Notes: generated from the letters alone by a model not told the origin. A stretch of DNA of 64,000 bases from an uncultured Lachnospiraceae bacterium (GCA_910588565.1 CAJUPF010000007.1:7695-71694), one strand, 5' to 3'. Positions 8,822 through 17,498 are shown, counted from the stretch's first letter. Numbers and translations: made by a program.

Positions 8822-10705
8822 TCAGATGTTTTTTACAAATAATGCCCGAATGGCATTTACTACTGCAAGTACCATAACGCCCACATCCGCAAATATGGCA
8901 AGCCACATATTGGCAATTCCAAGTGCGCCCAACACCAGGCACAACAGCTTGATTCCAATTGCAAAATATATATTTTCATACACAATCCGCAGACATTTTC
9001 TGGAAATCCGGATTGCTTTTGCAATTTTCAGCGGATCATCATCCATGAGCACTATGTCTGCCGCTTCTATCGCAGCGTCGGAACCTAATGCGCCCATCGC
9101 AATCCCGATATCCGCTCTGGATAATACTGGAGCATCGTTAATCCCGTCTCCTACAAAAGCAAGTTTGTCTTTGGGGGCTTTTTCCGCTAAAAGTTCTTCT
9201 ACCTTTGCAACTTTATCCGCCGGAAGCAGTTCACTGTAAACGGTTTTAATTCCCAGTTCCGCTGCTGTCTGCTCCGCTGCGGCACGGCTGTCTCCGGTCA
9301 GCATAACCGTTTTGGCAACGCCTGATTTTTTCAGTTCCATAACGGCCTCTTTGGCATGGGGTTTCAACAAATCAGAAATCAGGATATAACCGGCATAACT
9401 GCCCTCTATGGCGACATGTACAATGGTTCCCGCCTGACTGCACTCCTGGTATGCTATTCCAAGACGTTTCATCAGCTTGCTGTTTCCCACAGCAACCGGC
9501 TTGCCGTCCACATATGCAGTTACGCCGTTTCCGCCAATCTCTTCCACATCCGATACTCTTGCCGTATCTAAGGCAGATCCGGCAGCTTTCTTTTCATAGG
9601 CTTTCCGAAGGCTTTTGCTGATGGGATGGGAAGAATAACTCTCCGCCAATGCCGCGTATTCCAACAGCTGTTTATCTTCACATCCACTGGCATATATCCC
9701 ATTGACCTCAAATACACCCTGGGTCATAGTGCCTGTTTTATCAAACACAACATATTTCGTCTGGGAAAGGGTTTCCAGATAATTAGAGCCTTTGACCAAA
9801 ACCCCCTCTTTGCTTGCGCCGCCAATTCCTGCAAAAAAGCTTAGCGGAATACTGATTACAAGGGCACACGGACAGCTGATGACCAGAAACGTAAGCGCAC
9901 GGTAAACCCATTCGCCCCATTCCGGCGACATGCCAAACAGCAGCATCCGGCCAAGCGGCGGCAAAATAGCCAGCGCTAACGCCCCGTAACAGACAGCCGG
10001 TGTATAATATCTGGCAAAACGCGAGATAAAATTTTCGGATCTGGACTTTTTGGAACTGGAATTTTCCACAAGATCCAAAATCTTAGATACCGTGGATTCT
10101 CCAAATTCTTTTGTCGTTCTGATGCGCAGCACACCTGTCATATTGATACAGCCGCTGATAACCTCATCTCCTTCTTCCACTTCCCGCGGGAGACTTTCTC
10201 CGGTCAATGCGCTGGTATTCAGTGTGGATTTTCCTTCTATGACATTTCCGTCAATCGGTATTTTTTCTCCAGGCTGCACCAGCAGGATACTGCCGATTTC
10301 CACTTCATCCGGATCGGCTTTTACAAGCTTACCGTCCTGTTCGATATTGGCATAGTCCGGGCGGATGTCCATAAGATCGCTGATATTTCTTCTGCTCTTA
10401 CCTACAGCATAACTTTGGAACAGCTCTCCAATCTGATAAAACAGCATAACAGCTACGCCTTCCGTGTATTCTCCCAGAAGAATCGCGCCAACAGTTGCTA
10501 CTGCCATCAAAAAATTTTCATCAAATACCTGTCTGTTTAACATGCCTTTTCCTGCTTTTTTTAAAATATCATATCCGATCACAAGATAGGGTATCATAAA
10601 CAGCCAAAATCTCAGATAGCCTTCAAGCGGAAGCAGCGAAAGCAAAACCATCAGCGCTGCAGCTATCAGGATTCTCAATAACACTTTTTTCTGTTTTTTA
10701 TTCAT
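8822..10705 (-). CDS. Heavy-metal (Zn/Cd/Pb type) P1B ATPase
   Basis: 627-residue inner-membrane metal exporter. Motifs in order: TGES at 168-171 (actuator), CPC at 278-280 in the ion-binding helix, DKTGT at 322-326 (phosphorylated Asp), SHP near 365 and GDGINDAP near 520. The last helix has FADVGVMVLAVVNAIR, with the Asp typical of Zn/Cd/Pb pumps. The usual N-terminal HMA domain is missing and is supplied by the separate gene at 10777-10995. The ATG at 10705 is chosen because AAAGGA lies 6 nt before it; the frame stays open to a TTG at 10774 without a better site. Confidence 0.93.
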   Translation of the reverse strand: MNKKQKKVLLRILIAAALMVLLSLLPLEGYLRFWLFMIPYLVIGYDILKKAGKGMLNRQVFDENFLMAVATVGAILLGEYTEGVAVMLFYQIGELFQSYAVGKSRRNISDLMDIRPDYANIEQDGKLVKADPDEVEIGSILLVQPGEKIPIDGNVIEGKSTLNTSALTGESLPREVEEGDEVISGCINMTGVLRIRTTKEFGESTVSKILDLVENSSSKKSRSENFISRFARYYTPAVCYGALALAILPPLGRMLLFGMSPEWGEWVYRALTFLVISCPCALVISIPLSFFAGIGGASKEGVLVKGSNYLETLSQTKYVVFDKTGTMTQGVFEVNGIYASGCEDKQLLEYAALAESYSSHPISKSLRKAYEKKAAGSALDTARVSDVEEIGGNGVTAYVDGKPVAVGNSKLMKRLGIAYQECSQAGTIVHVAIEGSYAGYILISDLLKPHAKEAVMELKKSGVAKTVMLTGDSRAAAEQTAAELGIKTVYSELLPADKVAKVEELLAEKAPKDKLAFVGDGINDAPVLSRADIGIAMGALGSDAAIEAADIVLMDDDPLKIAKAIRISRKCLRIVYENIYFAIGIKLLCLVLGALGIANMWLAIFADVGVMVLAVVNAIRALFVKNI

Positions 10706-10776
10706 ATGCATTCCTTTCCCAAAAGTAAAACATGCTCTAGGCCATTGGAACAATTCCGTTTTAACCCTCTCCAATA

Positions 10777-10995
10777 TTACAGGAAAATTTCACAGTCATC
10801 TTCTACTTTTTTACAATTTCTCAATACTTCTTTCATCACCTGTTTCGGCTCGCTGCCTTCTTCAAATTCTACAATCATCTTCAATGTCATAAAATTTACT
10901 GTGGCCTCTTTTACGCCCGCTGTCTTCTTAGCGGCTTCTTCCATTTTGTTTGCGCAATTCGCGCAGTCTACTTCGATTTTGTATGTCTTTTTCAT
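10777..10995 (-). CDS. Heavy-metal-associated (HMA) domain protein
   Basis: 72-residue ferredoxin-like metal-binding protein. It has the ligand motif DCANCANKME, the D-C-x-x-C form seen in Zn/Cd-type HMA domains, in MKKTYKIEVDCANC. It presumably hands metal to, or regulates, the ATPase encoded next, which lacks this domain. The start is the ATG at 10995, with only a weak GGGAAAAG upstream. A GTG at 11019 would add eight residues. Confidence 0.88.
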   Translation of the reverse strand: MKKTYKIEVDCANCANKMEEAAKKTAGVKEATVNFMTLKMIVEFEEGSEPKQVMKEVLRNCKKVEDDCEIFL

Positions 10996-11067
10996 GTTCT
11001 TTTCCCGGCAGCTGTTCACAAACTAACGTTCCAAAATACTGCCTTCTCCTTTCTACATTTATGATTG

Positions 11068-11110
11068 CCAAATGGCATTGAGCGATACCCTCTGTCATTC
11101 CTTCGGCTTA
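11068..11110 (+). repeat. Degenerate copy of the 46-bp element
   Basis: GCCAAATGGCATTGAGCGAT matches the family core GCCGAATGGCAT-AGGGAT with a few changes, followed by ACCCTC. It lies in the untranslated leader of the HMA gene. Confidence 0.45.
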
Positions 11111-11111
11111 T

Positions 11112-11170
11112 CATATGAACAATTATTCATATGTTTAACTGTATTATACCACTTTTTTTTCCTGTGTCAA
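11112..11170 (-). promoter_or_regulatory. Metal operon promoter with ArsR-type operator
   Basis: The reverse strand reads TTGACA (11170-11165), a 16-bp spacer and TATAAT (11148-11143). Just downstream is ATATGAACAATTATTCATAT (11113-11132), with perfect ATATGAA/TTCATAT arms. This is the operator form known for CzrA/CadC-type repressors. Its position overlaps the start of transcription, as expected for repression by the ArsR protein at 8434-8793. Confidence 0.85.
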
Positions 11171-11240
11171 TATAAAAATCAATTTTTGTTTTACTTGCCA
11201 GTAAATTTCAAATACTATATAATATTTTCGAGGTGATAAA

Positions 11241-11849
11241 ATGAAAGACAAAATTCATGAATTTTTAAAAGAAGTTTCTGAGAAGCTTCAGACAATGGAC
11301 TATGTCAGGCCTGAATCCCTGCCCAATATTGATTTATATATGGATCAGATCACAACATTTATGGACACGCAGCTGGCTTCCACCAAGCGGCATGAAAGCG
11401 ATAAGATCCTTACCAAAACCATGATCAATAACTATGCCAAGAACAACCTGCTCCCTCCCCCGAATAAGAAGAAGTATTCCAAGGATCATGTTCTTACCCT
11501 GCTGTTTATCTACTATTTCAAAAACATTCTGAGCATCAGCGATATCCAGAATATTTTAAATCCGATTACAGAGAAATATTTTGGAAATCCGGACGGACTG
11601 GGACTGCAGGATATCTATAATGAAGTATTTGGATTAGCGCACGAAGAAGTCCAGCATGTGTTAAAAGATCTTGCCAAGAAATACCGAACCAGTTCCAGGA
11701 CATTTGCAGATGTCCCGGAAGAGGAAGCAGAGATGTTACATAAATTCTCTTTTATCTGTATGCTGAGTTTTGATATCTGGATCAAAAAACTAATCCTGGA
11801 ACAGACGATTGACAAACTAAATGATTTAGGCAGTAAGAAAAAAGAATAG
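11241..11849 (+). CDS. DUF1836 family protein
   Basis: 202 residues of the Firmicute DUF1836 family. Recognisable stretches are IDLYMDQITTFMD, LTKTMINNYAKNNLLPPPNKK and KYSKDHVLTLLFIYYFKNIL. The MINNY...LLPPP part suggests a MerR-like helix-turn-helix, so a regulatory role is possible, but the function is not established. The start ATG at 11241 follows CGAGGTGATAAA. The gene runs divergently from the metal operon and converges on yerC; its stop codon lies in the shared terminator. Confidence 0.85.
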   Translation: MKDKIHEFLKEVSEKLQTMDYVRPESLPNIDLYMDQITTFMDTQLASTKRHESDKILTKTMINNYAKNNLLPPPNKKKYSKDHVLTLLFIYYFKNILSISDIQNILNPITEKYFGNPDGLGLQDIYNEVFGLAHEEVQHVLKDLAKKYRTSSRTFADVPEEEAEMLHKFSFICMLSFDIWIKKLILEQTIDKLNDLGSKKKE

Positions 11850-11868
11850 ATCCGGGTCTATTCTTTTT
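11838..11868. terminator. Bidirectional terminator spanning two stop codons
   Basis: AAAAAGAATAGA, a 6-nt loop (TCCGGG), and TCTATTCTTTTT form a perfect 12-bp hairpin with T runs both ways. It contains the stop codon of the DUF1836 gene (11847-11849) and that of yerC (11858-11860). Confidence 0.9.
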
Positions 11869-12148
11869 CCAAACGTTCAAATACCATATCATATCCGTCA
11901 TTTCCATAGTTCAGAGAACGGTTTACCCTGCTGATCGTAGCAGTAGATGCACCTGTTTTTTCCGCTATATCAAGATATGTCTTCCGCTCTCTGAGCATAT
12001 ATGCCACTTCAAAGCGCTGCGACATGGAAAGAAGTTCATTGACTGTGCAGACGTCTTCAAAAAACGTATAACACTCTTCCCTGTTCTGCAGCGTTAATAT
12101 CGCGTCAAATAAATGATCCACATCATCCGTTTTTATTTTCCTGTTCAT
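11858..12148 (-). CDS. YerC/YecD family TrpR-related DNA-binding protein
   Basis: 96 residues of the TrpR-like YerC family. The core is LLSMSQRFEVAYMLRERKTYLDIAEKTGASTATISRVNRSL, a TrpR-type helix-turn-helix. Family members are small regulators; the target and ligand are not known here. AAGGAG lies 10 nt before the ATG at 12148; a GTG at 12154 (4 nt) is the alternative. The gene converges on DUF1836 and shares its terminator. Confidence 0.9.
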   Translation of the reverse strand: MNRKIKTDDVDHLFDAILTLQNREECYTFFEDVCTVNELLSMSQRFEVAYMLRERKTYLDIAEKTGASTATISRVNRSLNYGNDGYDMVFERLEKE

Positions 12149-12289
12149 ATGCACATTTCTCCTTATTTCGATATGTTTCTGTTACAATCCACAATTTCAA
12201 ACTGCTTATAGCAACAGTATTTTTGCTGTGAACCATAACCTATTTCTCTGATTATTTTAGCATATTAAAGCACAAACGTAAACACAACA

Positions 12290-12334
12290 TTGTCACATTT
12301 TTCTTTCTCTGTCATAAATTATATCATAATTTAT
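12290..12334 (+). promoter_or_regulatory. Promoter and inverted-repeat operator of the solute-binding gene
   Basis: TTGTCA (12290-12295), a 17-bp spacer and CATAAA (12313-12318). The latter overlaps a perfect palindrome, ATAAATTAT and ATAATTTAT separated by ATC (12314-12334), placed between the -10 box and the ribosome site. This is a good location for a repressor. The regulator is not identified. Confidence 0.6.
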
Positions 12335-12356
12335 TTGACGCAGGGAGGATTCTATC

Positions 12357-13385
12357 TTGTTTTCTAAGATGCACTGCAAAAAAAAGCTGCTGGCTGCAAG
12401 CCTGCTTTTATCACTTTCTGTTCTTACCATAACCGGATGCGGCAGTAAAAGTAAAGAAACAGCCAGTCCCGGTGAAAAAATTGTATTAAATGAAGTGGCG
12501 CATTCCATTTTTTACGCGCCAATGTATGTAGCTGTTGAGGAAGGATATTTTAACGAAGAAGGGATTGATCTGGAAATTGTCACCGGTTTTGGCGCCGATA
12601 AGACCATGACCGCCGTTTTATCCGGTGAAGCGGATATTGGATTTATGGGGCCGGAAACTACGGTTTATGCCTTTAACGAAGGCGCTTCGGATGTGGTGAA
12701 AAACTTTGCCCAGCTTACACAGCGGGCCGGCAATTTTCTAATATCGCGGGAACCCATCGAAGATTTTAAGTGGAGTGATATAAAAGGAAAAACCGTATTG
12801 GGAGGCAGGGCAGGCGGAATGCCGGAGATGGTATTTGAGTTTGTTTTAAAGAAAAATAATATCGATCCCGCAGCAGATCTTTCGATTGATCAGAGTATTG
12901 ATTTTGGCTCTACTGCAGCGGCTTTTTCTGGCGGGCAGGCGGATTTTACTGTCGAGTTTGAGCCTTCGGCCACTGCGTTAGAAAAAGAAGGCGCCGGATA
13001 TGTCGCCGCTTCTGTCGGCGTGGATTCCGGCTATGTGCCATACACTGCCTTTTCTGCAAAAGAAAGCTATCTGATCGGCCATCCTGATATCATCCAGTCT
13101 TTTGTAAACGCCTTACAAAAAGGCATGGACTATGTCTCGGAACATACAAGCGAAGAAATTGCGGCCGTAATCGCGCCTCAATTTACAGACACCGATAAAG
13201 AAACCATTGCAACAATTGTTTCCCGCTATCAGGAACAGGATACCTGGAAAAATGACGTAATATTTACAGAAGATGCTTATACGCTTCTCCTCGATATCTT
13301 AGAAGAATCTGATCAGCTCTCTGCAAGGCCGGAATATGAAAATCTGGTAAACACAAAATTTGCCGCAGAAGCCGCTGACAAATAA
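12357..13385 (+). CDS. ABC transporter solute-binding lipoprotein, NMT1/ThiY/SsuA-like
   Basis: 342 residues: a lipoprotein signal peptide with lipobox LTITGC (Cys28), then a periplasmic-binding fold. It resembles the NMT1/THI5-like group (SIFYAPMYVAVEEGYFNEEGI, TAVLSGEADIGFMGPE, FVNALQKGMDYV). This group binds thiamine precursors, taurine/sulfonates or nitrate; the ligand cannot be told from sequence. The start is TTG at 12357, with GGGAGG 8 nt upstream; the next ATG (12369) is badly spaced. No permease or ATPase gene is adjacent, so it is an orphan binding protein. A palindromic operator lies just upstream. Confidence 0.88.
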   Translation: MFSKMHCKKKLLAASLLLSLSVLTITGCGSKSKETASPGEKIVLNEVAHSIFYAPMYVAVEEGYFNEEGIDLEIVTGFGADKTMTAVLSGEADIGFMGPETTVYAFNEGASDVVKNFAQLTQRAGNFLISREPIEDFKWSDIKGKTVLGGRAGGMPEMVFEFVLKKNNIDPAADLSIDQSIDFGSTAAAFSGGQADFTVEFEPSATALEKEGAGYVAASVGVDSGYVPYTAFSAKESYLIGHPDIIQSFVNALQKGMDYVSEHTSEEIAAVIAPQFTDTDKETIATIVSRYQEQDTWKNDVIFTEDAYTLLLDILEESDQLSARPEYENLVNTKFAAEAADK

Positions 13386-13440
13386 CTGTTTTATTTTTAA
13401 CCGGATTGGTATATAATCAGTTCAGATACTTTTTCATTCA

Positions 13441-13524
13441 AAAGAAAGCACGCCGGATAGACAGCGGGCGGAATTGATCGACGGACAGATGTACAACATG
13501 GCCCTGCCCAGCCTGCTTATCTGA
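13441..13524 (+). pseudogene. Uma2-family nuclease relic (N-terminal piece)
   Basis: An open frame reads STPDRQRAELIDGQMYNMAL then stops. The phrase RAELIDGQ-YNMA is the hallmark start of Uma2-type PD-(D/E)XK proteins (compare the intact gene at 51761). No start codon or remainder is present, so this is a truncated remnant. Confidence 0.6.
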
Positions 13525-13540
13525 AAACATCTTGGTACCA

Positions 13541-13569
13541 AAAAGGAGCTGCCGCAAAACAGCTCCTTT
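13541..13569 (-). terminator. Terminator of the COG2426 gene
   Basis: AAAGGAGCTG (13542-13551) pairs with CAGCTCCTTT (13560-13569). On the reverse strand it is followed by TTTTTGG, 7 bp after the stop codon. It may also serve the forward gene weakly. Confidence 0.75.
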
Positions 13570-13575
13570 CTCATG

Positions 13576-14043
13576 CTACCTAAAAACCCCTACCGCAGCT
13601 ACGCTTGCCACGCCCATAATCACGCCGGCAAGCAGCACTCCCATCATAACGGCTGTTACACTGGACTTGAAGTCCATATCCAATATACTAGCTGCCAGCG
13701 TTCCTGTCCAGGCGCCGGTTCCTGGTACGGGGATTCCTACAAATAAAAGCAGCGCCACAAACAGTCCTCTCCCGGCCTTTGCCTGCAGCTTCTGTCCGCC
13801 TCTTTCTCCTTTTTCCAGGAAAAAACAGAAAAAGCCTCCAATCACAGGCTTATCTGCGCCCCATTCCAGCACTTTTCTGGCAAACAGGTAAATAAAAGGA
13901 ACCGGAAGCATATTTCCAATAATACAGGTAATATAGGACGGTACAATCGGAAGCCCAAACATCTGGGAAAATGGGATCGCCCCACGCAGCTCCACGATTG
14001 GAACCATGGATATAAAAAAGATATACAAATAATGCTCTAACAT
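13576..14043 (-). CDS. COG2426 'small multi-drug export' membrane protein
   Basis: 155 residues with about four membrane segments. It has the family pattern MVPIVELRGAIPF near residue 13, a PVPFIYLFARKVLEW helix and the conserved FVGIPVPGTGAWTG loop. The family name comes from old annotation, and transport of drugs is not demonstrated; the two P-x-x-G-rich loops suggest a transporter of DedA-like type. The start ATG at 14043 lies 9 bp after the hisC stop, so it belongs to the aminotransferase-hisC operon. Confidence 0.85.
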   Translation of the reverse strand: MLEHYLYIFFISMVPIVELRGAIPFSQMFGLPIVPSYITCIIGNMLPVPFIYLFARKVLEWGADKPVIGGFFCFFLEKGERGGQKLQAKAGRGLFVALLLFVGIPVPGTGAWTGTLAASILDMDFKSSVTAVMMGVLLAGVIMGVASVAAVGVFR

Positions 14044-14052
14044 TACACACTC

Positions 14053-15123
14053 CTATCGATCTATTATTATTTTTTGTTTCAGGCACGCAAATAACGCTTC
14101 CATCTCTTCCCTGGTTCCAATTGTAATCCGAAGATAATTACGGATACGTTCCGGCTTTTTAAAATGCCGCACATAAATCCCCTTTTCTTTTAATGCCGCA
14201 AACAGCTCTTCTGCAGCATAATCAGGATGTGTGACAAATACAAAATTACTCATGGAATCCGCAAATGTAAAGCCAAGCTTTTGAAATTCCACTTTTGCCC
14301 ACTCCCTTGTCTCAATCAGTTTTTTTGTACACTGTCCAAAATACGCCCGATCCCGGATTGCCTCTGTGCCAAGCCGAATGGCCGCCTGACTCATCGTATA
14401 AGAATTAAAGGAATATTTGCAGTCATTCACATACCGAATCAGTTTGGGATTCCCCAGCAAAAATCCAATCCGCATTCCCGCCAAGGAACGTGACTTGCTG
14501 AAGGTCTGGGCAATCAGCAGATTGTCGTATGTTTTCAGCAGTGGGATCGCGCTTTTGCCCCCAAAGTCAATATATGCTTCATCTACAATCACAATGACAT
14601 CCGTATTTGCCCGGATTATCTCTTCAATCTCATCTATTGGCTTTAAAATTCCGGTAGGCGCATTGGGATTCGGGAATATAATTCCCCCATTTTCCCGCAT
14701 ATAATCTTCTGTCCGTATCTGAAAATCAGAATCCAACGGCTGCGTTTCATACGGGATACGAAATAAATCCGCCCAGACATCATAAAATGAGTACGTAATG
14801 TCCGGAAACAAAATCGGTTTCCGTGAATTAAAACAGGTCAGAAATGCCATTGCCAGCACATCATCTGAGCCAACTCCCACAAAAACCTGCGCTTCATCCA
14901 GTCCATAAAACTCTGCAATCGCATTTACCAGTTCACTTGCCGCCGGGTCGGGATAGCGGCGCAGAAGCTCCGTGTCCAGTTCCTTTAGCGCCTGTAAGAC
15001 ACCGGGTGCCGGAGGGTATGGATTCTCATTGGTATTTAATTTGATAATATTTGTTTCCTTCGGTTGTTCCCCTGGCACATAGGGAACCACTTTACGGATA
15101 TGATTTTCCCATGCTTTTCTCAT
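14053..15123 (-). CDS. hisC: Histidinol-phosphate aminotransferase
   Basis: PLP enzyme of histidine synthesis (imidazole acetol phosphate to histidinol phosphate). 356 residues of fold type I. Visible features are LNTNENPYPPAPGV near the N-terminus, VDEAYIDFGG with the cofactor Asp, and SKSRSLAGMRIGFLLGNP with the PLP lysine. RNYLRITIGTREEM near the end carries the substrate-carboxylate Arg. ATG at 15123 (MRKAWENHIRKVVPYVPGEQ) is the usual family start; a TTG at 15135, overlapping the upstream gene end, is possible. The rest of the his pathway is not nearby, so a broader aromatic or His-P specificity cannot be excluded. Confidence 0.88.
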   Translation of the reverse strand: MRKAWENHIRKVVPYVPGEQPKETNIIKLNTNENPYPPAPGVLQALKELDTELLRRYPDPAASELVNAIAEFYGLDEAQVFVGVGSDDVLAMAFLTCFNSRKPILFPDITYSFYDVWADLFRIPYETQPLDSDFQIRTEDYMRENGGIIFPNPNAPTGILKPIDEIEEIIRANTDVIVIVDEAYIDFGGKSAIPLLKTYDNLLIAQTFSKSRSLAGMRIGFLLGNPKLIRYVNDCKYSFNSYTMSQAAIRLGTEAIRDRAYFGQCTKKLIETREWAKVEFQKLGFTFADSMSNFVFVTHPDYAAEELFAALKEKGIYVRHFKKPERIRNYLRITIGTREEMEALFACLKQKIIIDR

Positions 15124-15137
15124 CTTCTCTTCCAAAC

Positions 15138-16331
15138 TTATACTCCCAGTCCGTATTCGTTTGCCAATTTTGCAAATGCATCCAGAGAACGGTTGATTTT
15201 GTCATTGGAAATGCAGTATGCCAGACGGACATAACCGCTGCAGCCAAAAGCGCTTCCTTTTACCAGAATCAGATTGTATTTTTTCGCGGCGGCCACAAAC
15301 TGCGCTTCATCTTCTACTGGGGATTTCAGCCAGAGGTAGAATGCGCCCTGTGGTTTGATACAGGTAAATCCAAGTTTTTTTAGGCCTTCGTATAAATCAA
15401 TCCGGTTTTTATCGTAAAATTCCAGATTGGTTTTTTCATTGACGCATGCCGCCGCCGCTTTCTGAATCAGAGAAGGCGCATTGACAAAACCAAGCGTCCG
15501 GTTCGCCACTTCAATACCGGCTAACATCTGTTCCGCGTCTGTCACTTCATTTGGGACGGCAATGTAGCCAATCCGCTCTCCTGGAAGAGACAACGATTTG
15601 CTGAATGAATAGCCTACAATGGTATTATGATAATATTTGGTCAGAAAATTCTCTTCTGCGCCGTCATAAATCAATTCGCGGTACGGTTCATCGGAAATCA
15701 GATAGATTTCTTTTTGGTATTCTTCCTCTTTGCTTCGTAAAATCTCACCGATTTTGGTCATCGTTTCATCAGAATAAATCACTCCGGTTGGATTGTTTGG
15801 CGTATTTACAATTACGGCCTTTGTTTTTTCTGTAAAAGAAGCTGCAAAAGCGTCGAGATCCGGCTGAAATGTCTTATAATCCGGTGCTACCGTCACAACT
15901 GCTGCGTCAAAATTGGCTGCGTAGCTTTTGTATTCCCCAAAAAATGGAGCAAATACGATTACCTCATCTCCCGGATCGAGTATGGTCTTAAATACAATAT
16001 TGATCCCGCCTGCCGCCCCTACTGTCATTACAATATTGTTCCAGGTAAAATCTGTCCCGAATCTGCTGTTTAAATTCTCTGCAATTGCGGCACGGACGTC
16101 TTCATAGCCGGCATTCGACATATAGCCGTGCAGTACCAGCGGATCCATGTCATCCAACAGATCCTTCATCGCCTGTTTTAAAGATTCCGGCGCCGGGGTA
16201 GCCGGATTCCCAAGGCTGAAATCAAATACGTTTTCCTCACCTACTTTGGCTGCAAGTTCTTTTCCCTCTACAAACATCGCACGAATCGCTGAACTTCCTG
16301 CCAACGCGGTTTGTATTCTTTTTGAAAGCAT
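15138..16331 (-). CDS. PLP-dependent aminotransferase (aspartate aminotransferase-like, class I)
   Basis: 397 residues, fold type I. Shows VNTPNNPTGVIYSDE (cofactor Asn), ISDEPYRELIYDG, the PLP lysine in YSFSKSLSLPGERIGYIAVP, and a C-terminal Arg in FGCSGYVRLAYCIS. Related proteins are annotated as aspartate aminotransferases; the substrate is inferred. AAGGAAAAACAT precedes the ATG at 16331. hisC starts 14 nt after its stop, so the two are co-transcribed. The promoter side holds a three-copy repeat array (16410-16542). Confidence 0.88.
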   Translation of the reverse strand: MLSKRIQTALAGSSAIRAMFVEGKELAAKVGEENVFDFSLGNPATPAPESLKQAMKDLLDDMDPLVLHGYMSNAGYEDVRAAIAENLNSRFGTDFTWNNIVMTVGAAGGINIVFKTILDPGDEVIVFAPFFGEYKSYAANFDAAVVTVAPDYKTFQPDLDAFAASFTEKTKAVIVNTPNNPTGVIYSDETMTKIGEILRSKEEEYQKEIYLISDEPYRELIYDGAEENFLTKYYHNTIVGYSFSKSLSLPGERIGYIAVPNEVTDAEQMLAGIEVANRTLGFVNAPSLIQKAAAACVNEKTNLEFYDKNRIDLYEGLKKLGFTCIKPQGAFYLWLKSPVEDEAQFVAAAKKYNLILVKGSAFGCSGYVRLAYCISNDKINRSLDAFAKLANEYGLGV

Positions 16332-16409
16332 ATGTTTTTCCTTCTTTCTCTGTCTGATTAACGGCAGCCCTCAGCTGTCCGTTCTGTCTGCGTTATAAGT
16401 GGAACGAAA

Positions 16410-16542
16410 GCATCCCAGTATGGCCATTCGGCCGTTTCACAATGTATACCCTCCGGGCATCCCAGTATGGCCATTCGGCCGTTTCACAATGTATACCCTC
16501 CGGGCATCCCAGTATGGCCATTCGGCCGTTTTACAATGTATA
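16410..16542 (-). repeat. 47-bp element, three tandem copies
   Basis: Units starting GCATCCCAGTATGGCCATTC begin at 16410, 16457 and 16504 (period 47). The first two are identical and the third has one change before it ends. There is no spacer between units, so it is not CRISPR. Same family as 7808-7890. It fills most of the gap between yycJ and the aminotransferase gene. Confidence 0.85.
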
Positions 16543-16582
16543 ATTTACAATATATGCCATAAAATGTAAACAGGAAATTCTT

Positions 16583-17380
16583 TTATGCCTTCATCATCTC
16601 TGACACACAATCCCGATTGGCCACGTACAGCGGAAAGTCATCTCCCGTATATGGCCAGTCTCCCATTGTAAGTTCTAAACGCACCGATTCATAGGCAAGC
16701 TGCGGATAATTATTCTCTTTGCTCAAATGGCCAAGCATCACTGCCCCGAACTTATCATGCAGTACCCTTCCCAGCAGCTGGCCGGACGCCTCATTGGACA
16801 AATGTCCTTTATCGCCTGCAATTCTCTGCTTTAGATAATAAGGATACGATCCCGTCTGAAGCATATTTACATCATGGTTTGCCTCTAACAGCAGCAGGTT
16901 CAGACCCTGCATTTTTTCCACAATCACATCATCATACGTTCCAAGGTCTGTAATGACACCTGCCGATTTTTCCTGGCTTCTTACAATATAGGCCACCGGC
17001 TCCCGTGCGTCATGTGAAATCCGTATCGGTTCGACTTCCAGTTCTCCTACAGAAAACTTCTGTCCCGGAACAATCTCATGAAACAGGGACAGATCAATTT
17101 TTCCCACGGATTTACAGCTTAAAATCCCCTGGATCGTGCCTGCTGTCGCATAAATGGGCAGCCCGTACCGTCTGGCAATAACGCCAAGTCCCCCGATATG
17201 ATCGATATGTTCATGCGTTACCAGGACGCCCTGCATCTCTGAAGTTTTATACCCCAACGCATTCAGTCCCTGTTCAATTCGTTTCCCGCTTATGCCTGCA
17301 TCGATCATCAGGCGGCAGTTTCCGCTGCCTGTCATAATACAATTCCCGCTGCTCCCGCTGGCAATACTGCATAATTCCAT
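16583..17380 (-). CDS. YycJ/WalJ-like MBL-fold metallohydrolase
   Basis: 265 residues, metallo-beta-lactamase fold. The metal site HEHIDH is at residues 56-61, followed by SHDAREPVAY, DLGTYDD, LEANHD and LGHLSKENN. It matches the YycJ (WalJ) group, a nuclease/hydrolase often near walRK in Firmicutes and linked to coordination of cell division and replication; here no walRK genes are adjacent. The start ATG at 17380 (MELCSIASGSSGNC) is the family norm. Confidence 0.9.
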   Translation of the reverse strand: MELCSIASGSSGNCIMTGSGNCRLMIDAGISGKRIEQGLNALGYKTSEMQGVLVTHEHIDHIGGLGVIARRYGLPIYATAGTIQGILSCKSVGKIDLSLFHEIVPGQKFSVGELEVEPIRISHDAREPVAYIVRSQEKSAGVITDLGTYDDVIVEKMQGLNLLLLEANHDVNMLQTGSYPYYLKQRIAGDKGHLSNEASGQLLGRVLHDKFGAVMLGHLSKENNYPQLAYESVRLELTMGDWPYTGDDFPLYVANRDCVSEMMKA

Positions 17381-17498
17381 GTTTTATCTCTCCCTGCTGT
17401 CTTTGCTGCTGAATTTTAAGCAGTACTATCATATCTTATTTTATGGAATCTGTCTATGAAAAGTCAGGAAAAATGAAACAATCATGTAACCGTTCAGC

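Noticed and set aside
16410..16542. Possible CRISPR array
   Set aside because: Units of 47 bp follow each other without unique spacers and no cas genes are near; they belong to a dispersed repeat family.
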